NCBI GenBank assembly: GCA_022564295.1
Contig: JADFLR010000004.1
Span: 75,840-139,839 of the forward strand
Source: Bacteroidota bacterium
Lineage (GTDB): Bacteria > Bacteroidota > Ignavibacteria > Ignavibacteriales > Ignavibacteriaceae
Reading direction: 5' to 3'
DNA: 64,000 nt
Under the pieces are notes generated by a model that saw only the letters and a program-made list of their open reading frames with translations, did not search any database and was not told the origin of the DNA. The position numbers and the translations under genes were made by a program. Below, piece by piece: positions 25,883-34,009 of this stretch. The stretch's first letter is position 1. Every line of letters starts with the position of its first letter.

Positions 25883-27697
25883 ATGAAAAAATTATTGATA
25901 ATATTATTCCTCTTTTTACCCCTGCACATTTTTGCGCAAAGTTTTGTTGCTTCGGTTGGTCAAACTACTGTGGAGGATAATCAACACTTTGAAGTTTCGT
26001 TTACATTCTCAGGCAAAGATATCAAGGGGGTGAGAAACTTCAAGCCCCCCGCATTCAGTAATTTTTTGGTTCTTTCCGGACCAAACCAATCAACGAGTAT
26101 TCAAATCATAAACGGAGTACAATCTGCTTCGCTAAGTTATAACTACATTATCCAGGTGAAAAGGATTGGAACATTTTCAATCGGTACAGCTTCCATTGAA
26201 TATAACGGTGAAGCGTTTAAGACAAAATCAATTAAGATCACTATTGTTAAAGGTTCTTCTAAGCCCAAAAGACAAAAACAGGATGCAGATATTTCGGATG
26301 AAGAAATTGCAAAGAATTTATTTATACGTGCGGTTGTAGATAAAAGGAAAGCTTATTTGGGTGAGCAGGTTACTGTTACTTATAAACTTTACACACGTTT
26401 AAACATAGCAGCTCAAATGTCTATCAGTAAACTTCCGCAGTACCAGGGCTTTTGGGCTGAAGAGCTGGAGACCTCGAGTAATATTACATTTGCTACAGAA
26501 GTAATAGACGGAAAACAGTATAGAGTCGGGATATTAAAAAAAGCTGCTCTCTTTCCAACACAAACAGGAAAACTTGAAATCACTCCTTTTGAATTAACCG
26601 TTCCGATTCAATTAAGAAGAAACCGGAACCGGAATAATTTTTTCGATGACTTCTTTAATGATCCATTTGGTTTCAATCAAACCGTTGAATACAATGCTAC
26701 TTCAAATAAAGTTACTATTAATGTTCTCTCTCTTCCAACCGAAGGTAAGCCGGATTCATTTCACGGTGCAGTGGGTGAGTTTTCTTTAAACGTGGATATA
26801 GATAAAACAACTGCAAAAACAAATGAAGCGGTTACACTTAAAGTTATATTAAGCGGGAAAGGAAATCTTGAATTACTTGAAATGCCCGAACTGAATCTTC
26901 CATCGGGATTTGAAAAATATGAACCGAAGACCTCGGAAAATATTATTAAACGAAATATAATTTCCGGTTCTAAAACAGCCGAGTATTTAATGATTCCGCG
27001 TATTGTGGGTATAAGGGAAATTCCGCCGGTTGAGTTTAGCTATTTTAATCCAACTAAAAAGAATTATGTTACTCTTCGTTCGAAATCATTTAAACTAAAT
27101 ATTACTCAAGGCGAACAGTTACCTGAGGTTCAATATACTGGAAAAGAAGACGTACAGCACTTAGGTTCCGATATAAGATTTGTTAAAACTTCCTTTGAAG
27201 ATATTTATAAAAAAGAAGAAAGTGTTTTATTTACAACTTTCTTTTGGGTTGGCGGAATTGTTCCTATGTTAATTCTTTTTGTCGCAGTAGGGTGGAAGAG
27301 AAGAACTGATAAGCTTGCGGGTAACGTTGCATTGTTTCGGTACAGTAATGCACAAAAGGTTGCTAAGAACCGTTTGAAAAAAGCAAAGAAGCTTATGCAG
27401 GGGAATAATTATAAAGAATTTTATACTGAAGTTTCTCAGGCTTTATTCGGTTATCTTGAAGATAAATTTCATATACCAAAAGCTGAGTTTACAATTGAGC
27501 GTGCGATGGATGAACTTCGAAAAACAGGAGTTGAAGAGAGTTTGATTAACGATGTTAAAAAAGCGGCAGAGGAATGTGAGTTTATAAGGTTTGCACCCGG
27601 TGCTGAAAAAAGTACTGCTATGCAAAATATGTACGATCAGCTAACTATGGTTATCATTGATGTTGAAAAAAATATTGCAGGGGGAAATGACAAGTAA
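25883..27697 (+). CDS. batD: BatD, oxygen-tolerance family protein
   Basis: This 604-residue protein has a signal peptide (KKLLIILFLFLPLHIFAQ, to about residue 19) and three or four Ig-like periplasmic domains (about 20-430). The classical BatD opening is VASVGQTTVEDNQHFEVSFTFSGKD. One transmembrane helix lies at about 450-472, followed by a cytoplasmic helical tail ending near GGNDK. ATG 25883 is preferred over an in-frame TTG at 25874 that overlaps the batC stop. It overlaps the batE start by 11 bases. An Ig-domain membrane protein with a cytoplasmic helical tail is typical of the Pfam BatD family. It is probably a structural part of the Bat complex. Confidence 0.92.
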   Translation: MKKLLIILFLFLPLHIFAQSFVASVGQTTVEDNQHFEVSFTFSGKDIKGVRNFKPPAFSNFLVLSGPNQSTSIQIINGVQSASLSYNYIIQVKRIGTFSIGTASIEYNGEAFKTKSIKITIVKGSSKPKRQKQDADISDEEIAKNLFIRAVVDKRKAYLGEQVTVTYKLYTRLNIAAQMSISKLPQYQGFWAEELETSSNITFATEVIDGKQYRVGILKKAALFPTQTGKLEITPFELTVPIQLRRNRNRNNFFDDFFNDPFGFNQTVEYNATSNKVTINVLSLPTEGKPDSFHGAVGEFSLNVDIDKTTAKTNEAVTLKVILSGKGNLELLEMPELNLPSGFEKYEPKTSENIIKRNIISGSKTAEYLMIPRIVGIREIPPVEFSYFNPTKKNYVTLRSKSFKLNITQGEQLPEVQYTGKEDVQHLGSDIRFVKTSFEDIYKKEESVLFTTFFWVGGIVPMLILFVAVGWKRRTDKLAGNVALFRYSNAQKVAKNRLKKAKKLMQGNNYKEFYTEVSQALFGYLEDKFHIPKAEFTIERAMDELRKTGVEESLINDVKKAAEECEFIRFAPGAEKSTAMQNMYDQLTMVIIDVEKNIAGGNDK

Positions 27698-28463
27698 AAA
27701 ATTATTCCCTGTTGTTTTAATTTCATCTCTGTTTTTGATAATTGGTTGTTCTGTTGTAATTGCTTCGGATGAAGAAAATTCTTTGCAGAAGGGTAATACT
27801 TATTACAAGGAAGGTGCGTATGATAAAGCAATTGAGGAGTATAAAAAATTAGTTGATAAAGGATATGTTGGAACATCTCTCTTCTATAACTTGGGGAATG
27901 CAAATTACAGAATGGGAAAAATCGGTTATGCAATTCTATATTATGAAAAAGCACTCGAACTTTCTCCGTCGGATGAAGATGTAAAACACAACCTCGACTT
28001 TGCACATCTTAGCACAGTGGATAGAATACAACCGCTGCCAAGATTTTTCCTGTTTGATTGGTGGGAAGCTTTGCTTGGATTATTTTCGGATAACGGTTGG
28101 GTGTATGTTGTTTTTGTTCTCTACTTGTTAGTCATTTTGCTGGCAGGTGCGTATTTATATTCAAAAACAGTAAAGCAGCAAAAAATATTTTTCTTTTCAG
28201 GTATTTCAGGTGTATTCCTTTTAGCATTCTCAATTTCTCTTCTTGTTATAAAAGTTAACCGTGAGGTAACATTAAAAAGTGGTGTAATTGTTGAACAGTT
28301 TGTCACAGTTAAATTCTCTCCCGATCCCCAAAGCACAGACGCATTCGTGATCCACGAAGGACTGAAAGTTAATCTTGAAGACCAGTTTGATAAATGGATA
28401 AAGATTAGATTAGCAGATGGCAAGGTTGGATGGGTTGAACAAACTTATGTGGAGCAGATATAA
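27687..28463 (+). CDS. batE: BatE, TPR plus SH3b protein
   Basis: This 258-residue protein starts at ATG 27687, just after a GCAGGGGG ribosome binding site; a start at 27657 inside batD is not credible. It has a signal or lipoprotein-like sequence (LIIGC near residue 20) and TPR units (about 30-105, KGNTYYKEGAYDKAIEEYKK). Two membrane helices follow (about 135-155 and 168-188), then a bacterial SH3-like domain (about 200-257, KVGWVEQTYVEQI at the end). TPR and SH3b in one protein is the usual BatE architecture. It closes the bat operon; a 142-base gap follows. Confidence 0.88.
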   Translation: MTSKKLFPVVLISSLFLIIGCSVVIASDEENSLQKGNTYYKEGAYDKAIEEYKKLVDKGYVGTSLFYNLGNANYRMGKIGYAILYYEKALELSPSDEDVKHNLDFAHLSTVDRIQPLPRFFLFDWWEALLGLFSDNGWVYVVFVLYLLVILLAGAYLYSKTVKQQKIFFFSGISGVFLLAFSISLLVIKVNREVTLKSGVIVEQFVTVKFSPDPQSTDAFVIHEGLKVNLEDQFDKWIKIRLADGKVGWVEQTYVEQI

Positions 28464-28605
28464 TTATAGCCATTCCTTTGTGTAAAAATAATTGCAACTA
28501 ATTTCACAAATTAACACGAATTAAGTAAAAGTCCTTAATCGTCAAAAACTTTTTACTTTTTTAACCAAATTGCTTACCAAAACCCATATAACTATTTTTA
28601 CAACT

Positions 28606-29727
28606 ATGGATGCGAAAAGATATAACAACATTAAACTTGGAATTGGAATAGGTAAAGCTGTATTTAGTTTTGTTCTTATTTTGCTATTTGTTTGGCTTGG
28701 TTACAGCTTGCTTATGGAAAATTATATCTCATCTTACTTTGAAAATAAATATCTGGTTTTTCTTGCCTTTGCTCTAGTAACAGGTGTAACAGCTTCATTT
28801 TTATTTGCGCCGGTAAATTACTACACAGGATTTTATCTTGAGCATAAGTATAATTTATCAAATCAAACTTTTGTTAGGTGGATTTGGGAGAATTTCAAAA
28901 GCTTGTTAGTTTCTCTTGCAATTGGAGTGCCGATAATGCTGATGTTTTATTTCACACTTAATCAATTTGGTGAAATGTGGTGGCTGCCATTCGCAATATT
29001 AATGTTTTTTGCATCAGTAGTTTTATCACAAATATTTCCTGTATTAATACTGCCCATCTTTTACAAGTTAACTCCTTTTGAAAATGAAGAGCTCAAAAAC
29101 AGAATTGAATCTATGGCATTTAATGCCGGAATAAAAATAGAAAACCTTTACAAGTTTGATATGAGCAAGAACACTAAAAAAGCTAATGCCGCATTAACCG
29201 GGTTGGGAAAAACAAAAAGGATTATCCTTGGTGATACACTTATCGATAACTATTCAAATGAAGAAATTGAAACAGTAATTGCTCACGAACTCGGACATTT
29301 TAAAAAGAAACATATTATTAAAAATATTGTCATCGGAACAGTAACAAGTTTTCTCACTTTATTTGTGATAGCATATCTTTATCAAAATTCTTTAGGATGG
29401 TTTGGTTTTTCATCGATTACACAAGTAGCTGCTTTACCATTGCTGGCTTTGTGGTCAATGTTGATTGGTGTTATACAATCACCGTTGGGAAATATTCTCT
29501 CACGAAAATTTGAATACGAAGCAGATGAGTATGCTGTTAAAGAAACTGGTAATCCGGCAGCATTTATAAAAACGCTGGAAAAATTAACAGACCAAAATTT
29601 AGGAGATAAAGAACCACATCCGTTTGTCGAGTGGTTTTTCTATAGTCATCCTTCAATTAAAAACAGGATTAATGGAATAAGAAAATATGAGAGTCAAATT
29701 TCGCAAGGGCATTCCGAGCTTGTGTGA
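28606..29727 (+). CDS. M48 zinc metalloprotease, Ste24/CAAX protease 1 type
   Basis: This 373-residue polytopic membrane protease has about six or seven hydrophobic segments. The catalytic zinc motif is IAHELGHFKKKH at about residues 224-235 (HExxH). The third ligand region EYEADEYAVKETG lies at about 303-315. It resembles eukaryotic Ste24 and bacterial relatives, including an N-terminal membrane domain, rather than the shorter HtpX. ATG 28606 gives the family-like opening; an in-frame TTG at 28570 would add 12 residues. In bacteria such enzymes cut membrane proteins under stress. It stands alone between the bat operon and kdsB, with a hairpin (29736-29764) downstream. Confidence 0.9.
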   Translation: MDAKRYNNIKLGIGIGKAVFSFVLILLFVWLGYSLLMENYISSYFENKYLVFLAFALVTGVTASFLFAPVNYYTGFYLEHKYNLSNQTFVRWIWENFKSLLVSLAIGVPIMLMFYFTLNQFGEMWWLPFAILMFFASVVLSQIFPVLILPIFYKLTPFENEELKNRIESMAFNAGIKIENLYKFDMSKNTKKANAALTGLGKTKRIILGDTLIDNYSNEEIETVIAHELGHFKKKHIIKNIVIGTVTSFLTLFVIAYLYQNSLGWFGFSSITQVAALPLLALWSMLIGVIQSPLGNILSRKFEYEADEYAVKETGNPAAFIKTLEKLTDQNLGDKEPHPFVEWFFYSHPSIKNRINGIRKYESQISQGHSELV

Positions 29728-29735
29728 ATATTAGA

Positions 29736-29764
29736 GTTCTGCATTAAACTATGGTAAGCAGAAT
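29736..29764. repeat. small inverted repeat
   Basis: GTTCTGC (29736-29742) pairs with GCAGAAT (29758-29764) across a 15-base loop, with one G-T pair. There is no T-run, so a rho-independent terminator is not supported. The position between the M48 gene and kdsB would fit a transcript 3' end. Confidence 0.3.
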
Positions 29765-29851
29765 TGATTCGGAATAAGGAAGACTTTAAAACTAACTCTG
29801 CAGACATTGTTAATTTTCAAAAAGAATCTTAGATATTATTAAGTTTTATTT

Positions 29852-30616
29852 ATGATAGTTGGTATCATCCCTGCGCGTTTTGCATCAACAAGGTTGATGG
29901 GTAAACCTCTTGCTGATATAGGCGGGAAGCCCCTTATTCAGCACACTTACGAAAGTGCGTCCAGATCAAAACTCATAAAAAAAATTATTATTGCAGTAGA
30001 TGATGAAAAAGTAGAAGAAGTTTGCCGTGGGTTTGGTGCAGAGGTCGTTCTGACTTCAAAAGATTTTGAAACCGGTTCTGATAGAATTGCTAATGTTGTT
30101 AAAAATATGGAAGAGGCAGAAGCAGTTGTAAACATACAGGGAGATGAGCCATTCATTAGCGGTATAATGATTGATCAGGCAATCGAACCGCTTCTTTTTG
30201 ATAAAAGTGTAAACATTGCTACGCTTGTAAAAAGAATCGAATATGTTAAGGAATTGAAATCTCCTGATGTTGTTAAAGTAGTTTTCGATTATAATAATTA
30301 TGCAATGTACTTTTCGCGTGCGGTAATTCCTTTTGTAAGAGATGTTTCGTCTAAAGCGATTGCAATTGAGAAAACTGAATATTATAAACATATCGGGTTG
30401 TATGTTTACCGCAGAGATTCTCTATTAAAGTTTACCAAGATCAAACCTACCGATCTTGAAAAAACAGAAAAGCTTGAACAGTTAAGAATGTTGGAGAACG
30501 GTTTTAAAATAAAAGTTGTAGTTACAAATATCGAAAGCATCGGTGTTGATACACCAAAAGATTTAAAGCGCGCAAGAGCCTATTATCATTGGCTGCAAGG
30601 GAGGAAAGAAAAATGA
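29852..30616 (+). CDS. kdsB: 3-deoxy-manno-octulosonate cytidylyltransferase
   Basis: This 254-residue cytoplasmic enzyme activates Kdo with CTP to make CMP-Kdo for lipopolysaccharide. The signature IIPARFASTRLMGKPLADI opens the protein, followed by the NIQGDEPFI motif at about residues 94-102. The C-terminal IESIGVDTPKDLKRAR is typical of the family. The length matches known KdsB proteins (about 250). It implies a Gram-negative outer membrane with Kdo-lipid A. Its stop overlaps the ATG of the following PLP enzyme by 4 bases. Confidence 0.96.
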   Translation: MIVGIIPARFASTRLMGKPLADIGGKPLIQHTYESASRSKLIKKIIIAVDDEKVEEVCRGFGAEVVLTSKDFETGSDRIANVVKNMEEAEAVVNIQGDEPFISGIMIDQAIEPLLFDKSVNIATLVKRIEYVKELKSPDVVKVVFDYNNYAMYFSRAVIPFVRDVSSKAIAIEKTEYYKHIGLYVYRRDSLLKFTKIKPTDLEKTEKLEQLRMLENGFKIKVVVTNIESIGVDTPKDLKRARAYYHWLQGRKEK

Positions 30617-31575
30617 ACATGCCAAACAAAATTAATTTAGCACATCTTCCAACACCTTTGGAAAAACTGAAATTCAGAAATAAAAAATTTTTAATCAAAC
30701 GGGATGATTACTCTGGTCTAGATTTTTCAGGGAACAAAATTAGAAAGCTTGAATATCTCCTTTACCGTGCAAAGAAAAGGAGAGCGGAAATAATATTTAC
30801 CTGCGGAGGTGAGCAATCTAATCATTGCAGAGCTACGGCTTCGGCTGCGGCAAGAGTTGGTATTAAAACTAAATTATTTCTTTGGGGTAATGATTCTAAC
30901 AGCTCCGAAGGAAATTTATTTTTGAATAAAATGTACGGCGCCGAAATATCCTTTCTGAATAAGAAAAACTATAACAACGTTAATGAAATAATGCTGGAAG
31001 AATGTGCAAGTTTAGTTAATAAGGGAAAGATGGTTTACGTTATTCCTGAAGGTGGTTCAACAGTTTTAGGAATCTGGGGATACATTTCTTTTATTAATGA
31101 ACTGAGTGAGCAGGTTGATTTAAGAAAGATAAACGGAATACTTTCTGCATCCGGCTCAGGTGGCACTGCAGCAGGAATGCTTGTGGGTGCCGCGCTGAAT
31201 AAATTAAAGCTCAATATTTATGCTGTTGCAGTACTTTATTCAAAACAAGAGTTGTGGAAAAAAATAATGTTTCTTGCTGAAGGTGTTATTGAAGAATATA
31301 ATCTTAATTGCGCTATAGATGAATCAAACCTTGTTATCATTGATGGTTATTCAAGAGAAGGTTATAAAAACATTAACAATAATAAATTAAAATTAATTGC
31401 AAGCTTAGCAAAAGAAACAGGAATTTTGTTAGACCCAACCTATACGGGAAAAGCATTTGCTGCTTACCACGATAATTTTCTAGGTATAGGCAAAGGGAAT
31501 AAAGTAATCTTTTTACACTCCGGCGGATTATTCGGTACATTTGCAAAAAGGAGAAAGTATTTACTTAACTTATAA
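30613..31575 (+). CDS. PLP enzyme, D-cysteine desulfhydrase / ACC deaminase family
   Basis: This is a 320-residue fold-type II PLP enzyme. It opens LPTPLEKLKF with the PLP-lysine segment FSGNKIRKLEYLL at about residues 36-48. The substrate-contact segment CGGEQSNHCRATA is at about 63-75, and the phosphate-binding glycine-rich loop ASGSGGTAAG is at about 183-192. This is the ACC deaminase/DcyD pattern: it breaks D-cysteine into pyruvate, sulfide and ammonia, or opens 1-aminocyclopropane carboxylate. ATG 30613 is chosen because of the GGGAGGAAAG ribosome binding site; a TTG at 30589 is weaker. It is coupled with kdsB, without an obvious biochemical link. Confidence 0.85.
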   Translation: MNMPNKINLAHLPTPLEKLKFRNKKFLIKRDDYSGLDFSGNKIRKLEYLLYRAKKRRAEIIFTCGGEQSNHCRATASAAARVGIKTKLFLWGNDSNSSEGNLFLNKMYGAEISFLNKKNYNNVNEIMLEECASLVNKGKMVYVIPEGGSTVLGIWGYISFINELSEQVDLRKINGILSASGSGGTAAGMLVGAALNKLKLNIYAVAVLYSKQELWKKIMFLAEGVIEEYNLNCAIDESNLVIIDGYSREGYKNINNNKLKLIASLAKETGILLDPTYTGKAFAAYHDNFLGIGKGNKVIFLHSGGLFGTFAKRRKYLLNL

Positions 31576-31648
31576 TTAAATCAGCTTTATAAATTAGAAA
31601 ATGCCTAAATACTTTGCCTAAATGATTTTTTAACATTATTTTTAAACT

Positions 31649-32083
31649 ATGGAATGTATTTTCTGTAACATTGTTGAAAAAAAATCTGAAGCCGAAATAT
31701 TATTCGAGGATGACAAAATTGTTGCATTCCTCGATATCCAACCTATTAATTACGGGCACACTCTTGTTGTACCCAAAAAACACTACGATAATTTTTTAAC
31801 CGTACCCAGAAATGATTTAGCAGACATAGTAAAGGCAACACAATTTATTGCTGGTGCAGTTAAAAGAAGTGTTAAGGCAGATGGCTTCAATGTGATTACT
31901 AACAATGGTGATTCTGCAGGGCAAACAGTTTACCATTTCCACTTTCATATAATTCCACGTTTCAATGAGGACTTTACTTTCAAACCAAGGATTAAAAACT
32001 ACGGCACTGGGGCACTGAGAGAATATGCCGATAAAATCCGTTCAATAATTTCTAAGTATAAGGATGTTTATAATGGAAAATAA
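31649..32083 (+). CDS. HIT family nucleotide-binding protein (Hint-like)
   Basis: This is a 144-residue protein. The N-terminal CIFCNIV motif supplies zinc-binding cysteines as in the Hint branch. [22 protein letters not shown] (about 27-48) and the catalytic triad motif [12 protein letters not shown] (about 96-107, HxHxH) complete the family pattern. HIT proteins hydrolyse adenosine phosphoramidates, dinucleoside polyphosphates or similar nucleotidyl substrates through a histidine-AMP intermediate. The end overlaps the start of the B12-binding protein gene by 11 bases. Confidence 0.93.
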   Translation: MECIFCNIVEKKSEAEILFEDDKIVAFLDIQPINYGHTLVVPKKHYDNFLTVPRNDLADIVKATQFIAGAVKRSVKADGFNVITNNGDSAGQTVYHFHFHIIPRFNEDFTFKPRIKNYGTGALREYADKIRSIISKYKDVYNGK

Positions 32084-32480
32084 AATTAGAGTATTAGTCG
32101 CAAAAGCAGGATTAGACGGGCACGATAGAGGTGCGAAGGTTATTGCTGCTGCATTGCGCGATGCTGGTATGGAAGTAATTTACACCGGGTTGAGACAAAC
32201 TCCTGAAATGATCGTTGAAGCTGCAATTCAGGAAGATGTAAATGTTATTGGAATTAGTATTTTGTCTGGTGCGCACATGACTATCTTCCCAAAAATTAAA
32301 AAGCTGATGGATGAGAAGGGGATTGATGATGTTCTGTTAACGGGTGGGGGTATAATTCCCAAAGAAGATATTGAAGAACTTAGAAAACTTGGCGTGGGTG
32401 AAATATTTACACCTGGAGCTTCTACAACTGAAATCGCCGATTATATTAAAGATTGGATTAGGAAACACCCGCGCAATTAA
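32073..32480 (+). CDS. stand-alone cobalamin-binding domain protein (mutase small-subunit type)
   Basis: This 135-residue protein is essentially the C-terminal domain of methylmalonyl-CoA mutase. It opens [20 protein letters not shown] with the B12-ligating DxHxxG motif (residues about 14-19). [10 protein letters not shown] (about 65-74) and LTGGGIIP (about 90-97) follow. It should bind cobalamin with His as the lower ligand. Split mutases have a separate large subunit that is not in this window. ATG 32073 is preferred; an in-frame ATG at 32064 adds three residues. It overlaps the HIT gene by 11 bases. Confidence 0.9.
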   Translation: MENKIRVLVAKAGLDGHDRGAKVIAAALRDAGMEVIYTGLRQTPEMIVEAAIQEDVNVIGISILSGAHMTIFPKIKKLMDEKGIDDVLLTGGGIIPKEDIEELRKLGVGEIFTPGASTTEIADYIKDWIRKHPRN

Positions 32481-32512
32481 TATTTTTTTAACAATATTCA
32501 AGAAGGTAAACT

Positions 32513-32746
32513 ATGAAAACATTGTTTACTTTCGTTACAAATCTTTTATCTACTCTCAGCTTTTCACAAACATTACTGGAAACAGTTGATTTACCAATCG
32601 GTACTTGTTTGAATTCCGGTTATGGGATGGTTTACAGTAATTCAAAATACTGGATTTCCTCAAGCTCATTTTCTATAGGAGGCGGAATTATAAAAGCCGT
32701 TGATAATACCGGCACTGAAGTTATGCTTTGTAAAAATTCTAAGTAA
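32513..32746 (+). CDS. short secreted protein, possibly a truncated remnant
   Basis: This 77-residue product has a signal-like start (MKTLFTFVTNLLSTLSFSQ). About 55 residues of beta-propeller-like sequence follow (GYGMVYSNSKYWISSSSF, IIKAVDNTGTEV), then a stop. The beginning resembles longer secreted proteins of this group, so it may be the surviving 5' end of a larger gene. Further degraded open frames follow downstream (see 32777-32925). A ribosome binding site (AAGAAGGT) precedes ATG 32513. Confidence 0.5.
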   Translation: MKTLFTFVTNLLSTLSFSQTLLETVDLPIGTCLNSGYGMVYSNSKYWISSSSFSIGGGIIKAVDNTGTEVMLCKNSK

Positions 32747-32776
32747 TAGAAGGAGGATTCAATCGACCGCCTTTTC

Positions 32777-32925
32777 TTATTCTTTAATTAATAATCCCTT
32801 CACTTGACCTATATCATCTTCCGGTATCAACGAGGTTAGTTCTTCTTTTGAATTATCTTGATCACAATACTCATAAAATTTAATTCCGGATTTTCTAATC
32901 TTATCAACCGCATAGTTTTTAATTG
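32777..32925 (-). pseudogene. possible coding remnant without start codon
   Basis: On the minus strand, an open frame of about 48 codons reads with protein-like composition. It includes KIRKSGIKFYEYCDQD and EELTSLIPEDDIGQ, and ends ...LLIKE before TAA at 32777. It has no ATG, GTG or TTG start. It lies one base out of frame with, and directly behind, the lipoprotein gene at 32919-33338. It may be the frameshifted tail of a longer gene or a leftover fragment. Chance cannot be excluded. Confidence 0.35.
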
Positions 32926-33338
32926 TTGTTTAAAATTCCAAAACTTCCACTGGAGTTAAACTCTTCCGGGTTATTACTGCTTACTACTTTAATGCTGTAA
33001 TGAACAGAATTATCAATCGTATCGGGTATTTGCCAGAAATAACTACCCGTGTTTTGAGTAGCTTTAATAATGGTTCTCTGTAAAACGCTTTTCCTGTAAA
33101 GAAAGATGTTCAGTTTGCTCACAGAAGAAAAAGAAGTTAACCACTTTATTTCTATCAAATCGCCGGGAGCATAAATATCGCCTCTAACAGGAGAAGTGAC
33201 TATGATTTTTTCTACAGGTTCAAAATCTGTTGTAATAATTCCAGGGTCGTTTGCTCCTTCAAGTAATTGTCTGCACCCGGTAAACAATGCAATAAAAATT
33301 AATGCAGAAATAACAACGTTATATAGTTTGCATTTCAT
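32919..33338 (-). CDS. lipoprotein with Kre9/KNH-like Ig domain
   Basis: This 139-residue protein has a lipoprotein signal (ISALIFIALFTGCRQ, lipobox Cys at about residue 22). One Ig-like domain follows (about 43-139), with the opening IIVTSPVRGDIYAPGDLIEIKW and GSYFWQIPDTIDNSVHYSIKV typical of the Ser-Thr-rich GPI-anchored (Kre9/KNH) domain family. These domains occur in bacterial cell-surface proteins of unknown role. The gene stands alone. A possible out-of-frame continuation lies directly downstream, and a hairpin related to the 774 leader repeat lies upstream. Confidence 0.75.
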   Translation of the reverse strand: MKCKLYNVVISALIFIALFTGCRQLLEGANDPGIITTDFEPVEKIIVTSPVRGDIYAPGDLIEIKWLTSFSSVSKLNIFLYRKSVLQRTIIKATQNTGSYFWQIPDTIDNSVHYSIKVVSSNNPEEFNSSGSFGILNNN

Positions 33339-33360
33339 TTGTTAAATACTATTAATTTTT

Positions 33361-33393
33361 GTCCCGATGAATCTGGACTCATTTCATCTCATA
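33361..33393. repeat. diverged hairpin resembling the leader repeat
   Basis: GTCCCGATGAATCTGGAC (33361-33378) is an imperfect inverted repeat followed by TCATTTCATCTCAT. This resembles the arrangement at 757-790 (hairpin, then AGTTCCATCTGAC). The similarity is weak, so membership in the family is uncertain. Confidence 0.3.
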
Positions 33394-33581
33394 TCAAATA
33401 AATTATATCTCAATAAATGAAATTCAAATCATTAAGTCAATAGCTGTAGCATTTTTAAAGAAAATTCTTTTGAACTCTTACGTATTTATAATTATTTGAG
33501 GCATATTTCTCACTATAATTCATCACTTGTAAATGAACTAATGAATAGAACATAAATTTTCAAAAAAAAAGATTATTTTAG

Positions 33582-33597
33582 TGGCATAAGAATTGCA
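33582..33597 (+). promoter_or_regulatory. sigma-54 (-24/-12) promoter
   Basis: TGGCATAAGAATTGCA matches the sigma-54 consensus TGGCAC-N5-TTGCA at all key positions, with the GG and GC doublets exactly spaced. Transcription should begin about 12 bases after the GC, near 33608. Inverted repeats ATTCAT/ATGAAT (33518-33523 and 33541-33546) upstream are placed like an activator site. The promoter lies about 130 bases before a strong terminator, with no gene between. Confidence 0.65.
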
Positions 33598-33607
33598 AAA
33601 GAAGACC

Positions 33608-33730
33608 GAGTGCGATTCTCCTGTATAGAAATTACTTGATCTTGCTATTAAATGGCACAGATAAAGTAATACGCATCATATGTTCTCTCCTTAACCTCTG
33701 GATCATTTGCCTGATTCAGAGGTTTTTTTT
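33608..33730 (+). ncRNA. candidate small RNA under sigma-54 control
   Basis: The roughly 123-base stretch between the -24/-12 promoter and the terminator has no convincing ORF; the only ATG frame is five codons, at 33652. It contains complementary segments ATTACTT (about 33628-33634) and AAGTAAT (about 33664-33670) that could form an internal hairpin. The 3' half is the terminator stem. The organisation is that of an independently transcribed small RNA. It sits in an otherwise empty 670-base gap (33339-34009). Confidence 0.55.
33693..33730 (+). terminator. rho-independent terminator
   Basis: AACCTCTGGATCA (33693-33705) pairs with TGATTCAGAGGTT (33712-33724) around the loop TTTGCC. This gives a 13-pair stem with one G-T pair. 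A run of eight T bases (33723-33730) follows. It is the clearest terminator in the window and belongs to no protein gene. Confidence 0.9.
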
Positions 33731-33969
33731 ATCTCTTTTCTGTGATAATCTATTACACAACCAAAATTTCTTATAAAAAAAGATTAAGAACGTTAATAAT
33801 AAAGCCTTTTAGAACGATTATTTTTTATCGGATCAGAATATCAGTTTGACAACAACAATTTATATATAAAATAGTTTTGAATTATAAAATCTTATCAGTA
33901 AAAGTCCCTCATTATTATAAAATGTGATTTTTACCCATTTCCTGGCTTTTTATTCAAAACTCATTTACA

Positions 33970-33977
33970 TATATTTG
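33970..33977 (+). promoter_or_regulatory. possible Bacteroidota-type -7 promoter element
   Basis: TATATTTG fits the TAnnTTTG -7 consensus known from Bacteroidota. It lies 33 bases before the ATG of the UvrD-type helicase gene. No good TTTG -33 element is seen at the expected distance. Whether Ignavibacteria use this consensus is an assumption. Confidence 0.3.
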
Positions 33978-34009
33978 CACTCTTATTTTTCAACACTATT
34001 TAATAAACG

